From: Aphelenchoides besseyi | Taxonomy: Eukaryota; Nematoda; Chromadorea; Rhabditida; Aphelenchoididae | DNA: 64,000 nt | Assembly (NCBI GenBank): GCA_024699855.1 | Contig: JAMPIQ010000002.1 | Coordinates: 10,850,001-10,914,000, forward strand | Direction: 5' to 3' | Shown: positions 35,453-45,700 of the stretch, piece by piece | How positions within the stretch are numbered: the first letter of the stretch is position 1 | Layout: each line of letters starts with the position of its first letter | The notes under the pieces: model-generated | Told to the model about the DNA's origin: nothing | What the model saw: only the letters and a program-made list of their open reading frames with translations | Database searches by the model: none | Position numbers and translations under genes: made by a program

Positions 35453-35756
35453 GAATGTTGTAGTTGTTTTTGTATGCGACTTGAAAACTACTTTGCGTCT
35501 CCATCGACGCCAATGCAACAGTCGAGTTTACGTTGTCTGCCGAACGATCGGCATGTTTTTCCTCTATTTAGGGTGAAACGTCCGCGTCGTGCTATTTTTT
35601 GCCGTGCAATTGTTTTTCTAATGGTTCCGTTTTAGATGCCCCACGCCGACAAGAAATTGGACTTGCTGTCCAAAAAAGTGGCTTCTCAGCCACAAGGACT
35701 TGAAACGGTAAGTTAAATAGTTAAAACTGGTTTGAAGGGCGTGTATTTAGACGACC
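35453..35756 (+). repeat. Diverged tandem repeat, unit 2
   Basis: This is the second unit of the tandem pair. Its exon-like part starts MPHADKKLDL (35636-35707) and splices in frame towards the enolase-like exons. Differences from unit 1 are frequent, so this duplication is older than the inverted repeat. Confidence 0.8.
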
Positions 35757-37438
35757 TCACGGAGCAACGATCAAATAATGGGCGGTTTAGCCGAAGGATG
35801 TGGAGAGAAGAAACGTGGTAAGTTTAAAAGTAAAACCACGTTTAAGTTCATGTTTGTGCTGAGGTTTTCGCGTGCCCCGTTAACGATTATTGCGGCAAAC
35901 CGGCCGTTGTTCAAGTCAAATTGACCACGAAGAACGGTAAATTCGCTTTCTCTTCCTCATTTGATCTTCAAATTTACAGGCACCTGGCAAGCGGACGTTC
36001 CAAGTAGCTCAGCTACTGGACTCAGCGTGCCGTTGGAAATACGGCAAAAAGAAGTTTCGACGGAAATATCGTACATCAACAAGAAGATCGCGCCTAAACT
36101 TGTGGCAAAGTAATTGCAAGTCACCGAACAAGCGGCTATTGACAACTTCTTGAATGAATTGGACGGCACTGAAAACAAAGGTTCTTTCATTGTTTGTTCG
36201 ATTAACATTTGGTTTTTTCAGCAAATTTGGGTGCAAATGCAATTTTGGCTGTTTCGATGGTTATTTGCAAGGGTGGTGCAGAGTATAGCAAAATCCCATT
36301 GTATGAATACATTGCAAATTTGGCCGGAACACCGAAGGCTGTTCTTCCGGTTCCAGCATTCAATGTCATCAATGGTGGATCTCATGCCAGAAACAAACTC
36401 GCCATGCAAGAGTTCATGATTCTTCCAGTTGGCGCGAAAAATTTCCGCGAAGCCATGAAAATGGGTTGGGAGATCAACGTTAAACTTAAGGTTTGATTTT
36501 ACATTGTTGTAATGAATTTGACGCAACTGTATAGGCGGAGATCAAACAGCGCTGCGGATTGAATGCTAAGGCAGTTCGTGACGAAGGAGGTTTCGTTCCA
36601 AACATTCAAGATTGCAAAGTAGCTTTGGATCTGTTGAGCACCTCTATTTCTTTGGCCGGTTACACTGGTAAAGTAAAAATCGGAATGGACGTTGGTGCTT
36701 CCGAATTCTACAAGGACGGCAAATACGATTTGGACTTTAAAAACGAAAAGTCGGACCCATCGAAATGGATTGATGGCGATCAACTCGGAGATCTTTACAA
36801 GAGTCTCATCAAAGATTATCCGGTTGTTTCAATTGAAAACGCATTTCATCAGGATGACTGCGACAGGTTAGTCATTTCGAGAAAACAACAACAACCATTT
36901 TGGTTTTCAGTTGGTCCAAACTTTTGGCTTCGACTTCAATCCAATTAGTTGGTAACGATCTCACCGTCACAAACCCGAAACGTATTCATCAAGCAATTGA
37001 GAAGAAATCGTGCAATTGTCTTTTGTTGAAGGTTTTTTCAAAGTACTCGTGTATCGTTCATATCTTTTGTTTTTTAGGGCAACCAAATTGGCACGATTAC
37101 GGAATCAATTGAAGCGGCCAAATTGTCGCGTGAAAACGGTTGGGGTGTAATGGTTTCGTATCGTTCTGGCGAAACTGAAGACACCTTCATTGCTGATCTT
37201 GCTGTTGGATTGTCGGCCGGACAAGTACGTTTATTGGAACAGCAATAAACTTCCCCTGTCTTTTAGATCAAAACTGGTGCTCCATGTCGAAGTGAACGGT
37301 AAGCTGTGCAAGTTGAGCAGTGATATAACAGTTGAACAATTCAGACTTGCGAAATACAACCAAATTCTTCGTATTGAAGAGAAACTCGGAAATGAAGCGA
37401 TTTACGCTAGAGAGAAGTTCCGCAATCCATTGGCCTGA
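35636..37438 (+). pseudogene. Enolase paralogue, damaged
   Basis: About eleven exons with good splice sites code for most of an enolase: 35864-35936, 35980-36180, 36222-36490, 36535-36866, 36911-37031, 37078-37224, 37267-37298 and 37345-37438. Two or three further exons from 35636 add a non-enolase N-terminus. Clear matches are [46 protein letters not shown] and RIEEKLGNE. Enolase converts 2-phosphoglycerate to phosphoenolpyruvate. Here a TAA (36111) interrupts the frame. The substrate loop SGAST is changed (VPSSSATG), GDDLT has become GNDLT, and the active-site His in VMVSHRSGE is Tyr (VMVSYRSGE). It keeps introns, so it is a gene duplicate rather than a retrocopy. It is dead or at least not a normal enolase. 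Confidence 0.82.
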
Positions 37439-37906
37439 ACAGCTATGTAATTCAATACAATCATAGGTATATTCTCGTACTCTAATGTTCGATCGAAATC
37501 GTAGAATCCTGTTTGACTTAAAGTTCCGATTTGATTGTATAAGTTATTTAATCGAGATAGTAGTTGTCGATTGTCTTGAAAAGGATAAATCTCTTCTAAT
37601 TCGCTTTTTTCATGTGGTGTGTGAATAATTTTTCGAATTGGGTCAGAAAACGAGTCAACTAGTGAGTTTTGTTCGAACGGAACGTCAATCGCCGATGACC
37701 AGTCGGATTGTTCGATCGGAAGTGAATACTGGATAATTCAGACGGTCCGCAAAATGGGCGTTCCGCCAACTCTCGCTTTCTATTCTGGTTTCCGCTCATC
37801 CACTCTGTTGACATTGAGTTCTTTTTGCATTTCGATTGGTCATTTGGAAAATGAGTTTTCTGCAAACTTTTGCAGCTTTTTTCTTCCTTTGGTATCTTCC
37901 CAGTTC

Positions 37907-38502
37907 ATGAGCCCCATTGTGCCAATGAATTGCAACTACTTCGGTAGTCCCTATTCGCCATCATCAATATCTCCCTATTCGGCCGGTGGTTATTTTGATG
38001 CTCCTCAAAATCAACATTCAAACTTCCCGATCTCTCCTCTTAACTCGAGAATGTGGAATTCCAGACCGATGGATGTTGAGAGTCTTGGATCTTCCGATTT
38101 TGCTGCTTATCGACAAAACGCCGCTCTACTTCAAGGCCAACAGCCACACGGTATGGATCCATTGATTTCATCAATCAATCCACCCTCTAATCGAATGATG
38201 CCCGACTCTATGAAGCCTATTAATGCTCAACGTCGAGCATCGATGCCTCCAATTCAAGTCATTTATGGCAAACCGGGACCAATGGAAATTCAACCTGAAG
38301 AACCGACTGTTAGTTCAACACAGCAATCAGCGAGTAGCTCCAGTCAATCGTCATTGCCTCTGTTCTTACAAAGCGCTCTCGAAGACGCTGTTGAAGAAGT
38401 GAACACTAGAAAAAGACTACAAATGACAATTGTTTTCAGTATAAACGAATTATCCGCACCTCGAAGAGTACGTATGAAGAGCAAGTCAAGCAAATCGATT
38501 AG
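37907..38502 (+). pseudogene. Pro/Ser/Gln-rich protein with coiled-coil start, interrupted by a stop
   Basis: An open frame from the ATG at 37907 (in the larger frame from 37754) reads about 164 low-complexity residues (SPYSPSSISPYSAGGYFD, SSTQQSASSSSQSSLP). A 41 bp intron (38399-38439) keeps frame into a helical stretch, YKRIIRTSKSTYEEQVKQID. There a TAG (38500) intervenes, after which the same frame continues as LVARLDESKQ up to a splice donor. The composition suggests a regulatory protein. The family was not recognised. Either a recent pseudogene or stop readthrough is possible. Confidence 0.45.
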
Positions 38503-38654
38503 TTAGTGGCAAGATTAGACGAAAGTAAACAAGTGAGTTTAATAATAACGCAAAAATACGTGAGGCATTTAGTATTTGGTGTGTTTACGTGGTTGGACTA
38601 CGAGTTCAATTTGTGTTTCACTGATGTTTGAATTGATTCAGCTTTGTCAACTAA

Positions 38655-39003
38655 ATGGCTTTCAATCGCCGTGCTTCAACACAGAAAAAGAAAATCGATG
38701 TGATCGAACTTGACGACGATGAACAAGACCAACCACCGCCCAAACGTACTCGCGCAATGCGATCCACAGCTTCTAAACCATCAACCGCTCTTCCGTTCGG
38801 TCACCGGAAGCACCCAAGCCGCCGCTGCGTACGGGAACTCGTCGAACTCGACAATCATCGAAAGGGACTGCAATTTCACTTAACTATTTAATCCTTCATC
38901 TTTTGATTTAGCACCAAGCAGAAGAACATGATGAAACAAACGGAGAGGAAGTTTCTCAAGTTTCGACGGTTGGATCTCGCGAGTCCTTGAAGAAATGGGC
39001 GTA
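38655..39003 (+). CDS. Small hypothetical protein, possibly truncated
   Basis: A frame from the ATG at 38655 begins MAFNRRASTQKKKIDVIELD and continues with DDEQDQPPPKRTRA, a nuclear-localisation-like basic/acidic mix. It stops at 38889 if unspliced. If spliced through the acceptor near 38912, it would run on as acidic HQAEEHDETNGEE to a TAG at about 39001. The last few codons lie inside the right arm of the inverted repeat. Family unknown, low support. Confidence 0.3.
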
Positions 39004-40205
39004 GAAATGATCTTCGATGGAGTACTTATGTTTCGACATTTAAAAACAACTCCGTTTTATAAAGACACTTGTGATTTGTGTTTCGTTTGCTACTTGAAAC
39101 CCGACGATAAATTTAAATTTGAGACAACACCTTGTTCAAATGAGGCTACAGTAGCTAGCGGTTAAAACGATAACAAAAGCTGCATGAATACTTTTTGCTA
39201 ATCATTAGGTACAGTGAACAAATTAAAGAGCTTCTGAGTAGCGAAATTCGCAAGCTCCATCATACGATTCTCGAGCCATTGATGCAATAAAGAGGAGTGG
39301 TCGTTAAGGCTACTATTTGAAGTCGTTCGATCCTAAACGAACGGAATGAAAGCCGTAGGATGACTTGTACAAGAACTGAAATTTGCATTCACATTCCATT
39401 TGTTCTAACCAAGTACGAAACCTTGTAATCACTTAGTTAACATTAATAATCTTTGCAGGATAACTGTTAAAATCTTTAATTCTTATGAATGCCACGAACC
39501 GTGCATCTGAAGCAATAAACGATGCGGTGCGAAAACCGAAGACTAATCATTATTTCAAAGAACTTTGTCGCTTGATGGACGATTGTCTTCGTTATTGCCG
39601 ACCGTTTGTCGTCGAGAAGTGTAGTCAAGATGCATTGCGTTTGGTTTCACAAATGAGTTTCTTGTATAAACAAGAATTCCTATGAGTTGCCAATAAGCTT
39701 CTGAATGTTGTTAATTGCAACTTCTAATGCAAGTCTTGCCTGCAGAACAAATCGTATTAGACCACTCATTATAACTTTGCGTTAACGTCGATTTGCTGCA
39801 AAGTTGAAAACTGTTGGCTTTCGAAAAACGGTTTCATTTAACATCTCACAATTCAAACGACTATTTGGAAAGTAGTCATTAAAAGCAAATTTGTGTAATC
39901 AATGTAATGTCAAGTGTTGTCCGTAACTTTTGGCACTTTGTCCACAAAAGCATCCTGAAAACCTTGTGACCAATAATCCGCACTGGTCAGCTTGGTCATT
40001 TGAACCGAAATGTCTAAACCACAATTAACTACCTACTCAAAAGCAATTTTGCTTATGCATCGAAACGAATATGTGTGTAATCGTCCACGAGATAATGAGT
40101 TGTCAGCTCTTGAGTTTTTCAAATACTTGGTTAGTATTGCTACAACGTGTGTTTATAGCAATACTCTTTAGTTGATATCACGACAATTCCTTCAAGCATC
40201 TCAGT
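38977..40205. repeat. Inverted repeat, right arm
   Basis: This 1229 bp segment is the reverse complement of 33141-34371. It ends abruptly inside exon 2 of the copied LRR-like gene, which suggests that the left arm is the original locus and this arm the inserted copy. A small frame on plus, 39485-39682, is open here but frameshifted by two bases in the left arm. Confidence 0.92.
40010..40205 (+). pseudogene. Truncated copy of the orphan LRR-like gene
   Basis: It carries the first exon (MSKPQLTTYSKAILLMHRNE onward), the intron and the first dozen codons of exon 2 of the gene at 31882-33336, then is cut off at the end of the inverted repeat arm and meets a stop. It retains about 1 kb of the same upstream DNA, so it may still be transcribed. 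Confidence 0.8.
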
Positions 40206-40301
40206 CTTGTTGATGATTGTTGGTAAGTTTTAAAGAACAATAATCGGAAAAAGCATAAATTTGAGGTTGGGGAAAATGGGCTGCGCTAGAGATAGTATCC
40301 A

Positions 40302-40415
40302 TATAGTACTGACTTTAACAGAGAATCTCGATTCCATTGTTTACGAAAGCCAAAATACGACGATCACGTGCCAACTCAATTGCACTGAACCGTTTCGTTT
40401 CGTCTTATTCCATCA
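40302..40415 (+). pseudogene. Fragment of a third membrane-protein copy
   Basis: About 110 bp match the start of the mature orphan membrane protein (TENLDSIVYESQNTTITCQL, then NCTEPFRFVLFHQ). The fragment breaks off at CATCAAA, where it joins the upstream region of copy 2. It has neither signal peptide nor membrane segment. Confidence 0.85.
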
Positions 40416-41521
40416 AACGCCCGCTTTTATCCTCGAGCTTTCTATGCTGATTGATGTCACAAAGGTGTTATTATTCCTCTCGTCTTTTCGGCGTGAAGCT
40501 ACCAGATTGGTTTACTGCTTGCAATCAGCCTTTGTTATGTCACAGATCTGAGCAATCGAGTCGTTCGACGGTCACATAAAAGTGGACTTCAACAGCGAAG
40601 TGTTCGGCTATACGTTCAATTTTATCCGTTGTTTCGAAAATGAAAGCTATTGGAGCCCTTATGTTCTTATTTATGGGTTTTCAAATTAACTCTTGTATTT
40701 CGACTGAATATATTCTGACTCTAACAGTGAATCTCGATCCCATTGTTTACGAAAGCCAAAATACGACGAGCACGTGCCAACTCAATTGCACTGAACCGTT
40801 TCGTTTCGTCTTATCCCATCAAATGTCGGACGTCCTCGACCAAAAATACGAATTCAAGCGCGTGGAAGAACTACTGGAACGCCGAGTCGAATTGAATTTT
40901 CGACAAAATACGGAAACTTCGAACAACGCCACTCGTGTCAGACTTCAATTTCTTTCCACTCATCCACGTTATGGATTCACCGAGAGCTGCTGGACGAATG
41001 AGATGGTTAGAAGAAGGAGTTTAGTTTCGTAGATTATTCTTTGAGTTTCAGGTTTTCCCTGCGATTAGTGATCTTTTAGTGGACGGTCGATTAGAACAAG
41101 TTCGAACGCCGTGTTTCATCGTCAAAATCGTCGCCAAAGCTTTCAAGCCGCGAGTCCATTGGTTGGATTCATTTGAATCGTCTGAACTGACTTCAAACCC
41201 ACATATCCGTTACAGCCATGTTCTATATTCCCTAATCATTACTTTGTTTATTGTCCTTTTCATTCTCGTTCCCGTTCTTCTCGTACTCAAGTATGAAAGT
41301 GAACGTCGCAAAGCTCGAGCCCGCGATGCACTCTTCAAATTCGAACTCGAACACGGTCCATCTTCCACATCTCAATCGTATACGAAACTCCAATTGAACG
41401 CTTAGACATTAATGAACACATGTTTTGTACTCTGTCAATAAACTCATTTTCCTTATGGATCCAAACTTCCATTGTTCAATATTGAGAAGATCGTCGGCTT
41501 GAACCGCTCTCTCGTTTGTTT
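40413..41521 (+). repeat. Segmental duplication, copy 2
   Basis: This 1109 bp block matches 26656-27770 in direct orientation. Promoter, intron, most of the coding sequence and 3' flank are nearly identical; differences cluster in the region coding the signal peptide. Confidence 0.92.
40640..41405 (+). CDS. Orphan type I membrane protein, copy 2
   Basis: Two exons, 40640-41005 and 41052-41405, give 239 aa. The signal peptide differs from copy 1 (MKAIGALMFLFMGFQINSC) and the protein is two residues shorter there. From IVYESQNTT onward the deduced protein is identical to copy 1, including the membrane segment and the YTKLQLNA tail. The intron also matches. The gene is intact, so both copies may be expressed. 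Function unknown. Confidence 0.8.
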
Positions 41522-42730
41522 GATAAACAACCCATCATGTCCGCAATCTATTGATGGACTGCGGGTAAAAGAGCCAACAATGAACGCAAAGGTGTTCAGT
41601 TATTTATCATTTAACAGCTTTCACACCATTTCTGTCTTCGTTACAATAAAATCGGCTTCGTAAGTCAAGAGATTTAATCCTCTGTTAACTTATCCTCGAG
41701 CAACTTAATAGACGAGAGAACGTTGCAAATTCGAGTATCGTACTTGATTGTATTTGAGTGAATATACAACTAACATGGTTGAAAGTTTATTAGTGCCTGT
41801 GAATTTAATTGTTTTTTCTGCACGGTTAAAAAAACAAGCTCAGCAAACGGTATTAGTAATTACATAAGTGCAGTTTGAGACAAATTTCATGAGATGACAG
41901 CAAGTTTTTTGAGTGCAAACGTATGATCTGTTTGGCGTGTACATCAACAAACTGATTGCAGAGCGCGTCGAGAAGTCCCATTTTTGAGCATCTTCTAAAT
42001 CCCATTAAGTCACAGACGTCAATAACAACGATTGCTTACTTAAACATCGATGCTACCATAACTGCAGGAATGTTGTTCTGTATTGGCTGAGCGATGACCT
42101 CGCACAAAACGCAATCCATTATTCCTGTAGTATCAGCGAAGCCAACATTCTCTAAATGGTATTTTTCAAAACACAGCAATTGAATTTAAGGAGCTTGTAG
42201 ACCTATTGCAAAGCTACAAACAAAACCACTTACTGGATCCAAGAGCAATAACTAAGATTAGGACGCAGAGAATTGACTTCATTTGTCACCTTGTGACTTC
42301 TGCTAAAATGTGTCGAACACGCACTATACGACCCGATGATTTGCTTCGTACACAAGTCATTCGTCTTGAATCTAGTTGTTTCTGTAGAGTCCAATTACAG
42401 TCACGCAGCTTATTTTTGTTCACATTATGACATTTGTTTTGCATTTGAAATTTAACCATCCGCCCGAATCGTCGACAATATGACCACGTATAGTTAATGG
42501 ACGTCTACAGACACAATCATTAAGTTTCATAAGTGGGCAGATGTTTTGTCACTCGCCCACTTTATGTCCATTTGAAATTTAATAAGAAAAATAAAAGTTT
42601 ATCAGTTCTTTAGCATTATAATTGACATTCAGTGTTTGCGAATGTACAACAAATTTGAGATCAATTAGCGTTGAAAGTGAACCAAAAGTTAGAAAACCGT
42701 AGAAATCGAAAACTAAGCACGTTTAATTAA
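41522..42730. other. Intergenic DNA, no gene seen
   Basis: This 1.2 kb lies between the end of the duplication copy and the rabconnectin stop. It has only short frames (for example 42206-42430) without features and should hold the rabconnectin 3' UTR. Confidence 0.5.
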
Positions 42731-45700
42731 TTAATAAGTGGGCAAATTGCGTATTTTAAGCGAACAATCGGCTCCGCACGAATACAAACGCATCTCTTGA
42801 TCGCAGTAAACTTGTTGAACACCTTGTTGACTCGACGATCCAACTTGTCGAAGACTAAAACCTCCACGTACCGAGTGCTCACCAGGCAACGTGTGAAGCA
42901 ATTGTGGAATGACACCTGTGTCCCAAATCTACAAATTTTTCGATTACAATCACGATTATTTGCGCACGTACCTTAACATCTCCTTCAGATGAGCCCGTTA
43001 CAAGAATGTTTGATGCTGGATTAGCGTACATACAACGAACAGCTGCCGAATCGTACGCTTTAATTGTAGAACGAAGTTGACGTTGTCGAAGATCCCACAC
43101 ACAAACTTCTCCGTGTCGACCACCGGAAAGGATCGTCTGAAACCAAATCAAAACAATAGAAATGATCAGCAATGTACCTGTGTTCCCGGGAAATAAGTTA
43201 CACAAGTCGCACCATCAATATGACCACTAAATGAGTATACCAGCGAACGGTTCTGTGGAAGTAACGTGTCCCATAAAGCGATATTCAAATCGCCTTGACT
43301 TTGGCCGGCAGTCACCAAAACAGAACTTGTTTGGCCCAAAAATTTGACATCGGCAGCCGATTTTGTGTGACATTTTTGATTCTAAATATCTCGAAGATGC
43401 GAGTAACTACAATGTAAGCATACGAAAAACGGTTTTCTGGTTGTCATTTGCTGTGTTGCCTGCCAAATACACAAATGTCCATCACCATCGACACTGGCGA
43501 ATTTGTTTCCATTGACAGCAAACGTTAATTTTGTGACTTTCGCAAATTGTCCGGCTACACGAGCTGTAAACAACGGCTGGTCAGCGTTCCATTCCCATAG
43601 AAGAATCGATCCATCCGTAGCTCCACTAATATCTAAGACAAAAGAAGTAATCAGCGTTTAGTATCTTTTGCAACTCACAATACGGCAAGTTCGGATGCGA
43701 TTCCAAACGTCGAACGCCGGATACCGAACGTTTTTGCAACTAAACAATCAAAAATTACTCAACGCTTCAGAAGCACACCAATCATAAACACCAACGTTGG
43801 ACAGGATGATGCTTATGACTAGTCGAAATGATCACTACATGAAAGCAAAAATGAGGTCTACAGCACTGTCCTCTCATTTCAATTAAAATCTGTCACGGCA
43901 AACATAAACAAAAGAAACCAACAGCAATTGCATACTCATGTTTTTTAATCGACACAAAGACACTCGTATTTTGACGACCCCAAAGATTAGTAAGAACACG
44001 GAAATGTTAAGCAAAAATTGTTCCAAAAACAACGCACGACAATGACTAAGCAGTCACTCCGATTAATTCACTACGAAGAACCGATACCTTTTTCAGGGCA
44101 ACTCGACTTCTATCGACAATAAACGCTGTAAGCTGCAGAGGAAATAAATGATTTTAGTCGTATTAATCAATAAGAAAGTCATTCAGGATACATTAGTTGT
44201 TTAGATTGTGGAAACAAGCAGAAACACGTATAAGTAGAATTATGTTTTGAAGGTCAAAATTGAGCTCTTAACAGGAAAAGAACTTACAAAAGAAGAACCC
44301 TGTGCTTTTGTTCGAGTGTTATTGCAGAGAAGTTGGTAGTCGTCATTGTCTTTCAGTTTGTCTTTCGGCATCTGATCCAAAGCAATGTCTAAGTCTACAC
44401 GACTGTTGAAGAAATTCGGAGATGTTTTCAATCCGTTCACGTTCTCCTTCTCTTCAAAGACACGTTCCAAATTAATTTCTTGTATTTCACGGTTAGTCGA
44501 CAGAACTATCCAGCCCGGACGAGAGTTGTTGCAAGCAAACGAGAGAATTCCTTCACGTTCCTTCTGCACAATTCGAATCGATTCTGTTAAGTGCTCATTT
44601 GTCGATTGACTGGATGTTGATTTAGTTGCCGGACCAGTGGTATCGCGAGTTTCCTAAGAATTTGAAGTACAGCACTAGCTTACAGTTAAACATACATTTT
44701 GTTGCTCCTTAGCAAAGATGTGACGAACGAAGAAATGAGAAAGATTTTCTTGTCGTACAAGAAACAACCACAGACGTTTAACAGACAGGACACCGCGACT
44801 CGTGTACTCGAACGGTGTGTTGTTGTGCTCAATTAACGAACGATATTTTCGTAACAAAGGCGGTGTAGATGGGCGATTGGACGTTGACGAAGAATAGGGA
44901 ATTTGTTCGTTCGTAATGTACATACTCGGAAGGAAGGATATCGGACACCCATCGGGAAAGTTTTCGAGTTGATTTTGCAATTGAACGGACCAATTATTCA
45001 GAAGCTTGATGATACCGTCGACTTGTGGACATAAGCTAACTAATTCTGCAAAATTGATTTCTCCTTCCAAACAAAACGTTCGTATACTTACCAGATGTTT
45101 CAAAACCTGCAACTTTTAAAAACCGCTTCAAATTCTCACTTTCTTGTGCCACAGCTGCAAACCGCATCAAAAGCCAAGCATAACTGTTCGGATCTTTGTG
45201 CGGTCTGATTTCTTGATTGACATCGAAATCCTCTTCATCGTCAGAGAGATCCGATTCAGAGTCATCCGAGTTAAAATCCATTCTACTTGTGTTATTGTTT
45301 GGACCATTTTCGACCTAAATATCGTTTTGAACACTTCAATTCGTTGAAATCAACCAACTTTTTCTGCGTAAAACTGTACAATGTGTTTCTTTGGCGGTAT
45401 CCAACAGGAAACTTTTTGCTCGGACGGATGTCGATTTCGTGTCTCTTCTGGACCAAACACTTTGGCGTGTAGATTGGCACGTAGATTGTGTGCGGCTGCA
45501 GCAGATGGTTGAAGCGGTTTAGAAGAAGGTGCTAAACATTGAACTTTTCGGAGTATTGTCCCAACGAACTTACGTGGTGGTCGGCTTGGAGGTGCATGAC
45601 ACTGCTGACGAATATATTTCTCGCCGGCTCCACCAAAAATTTGACCATAAGCAACACTGTCAACGTTACGCGCACATAATCGATACAACCAACGAGAATC

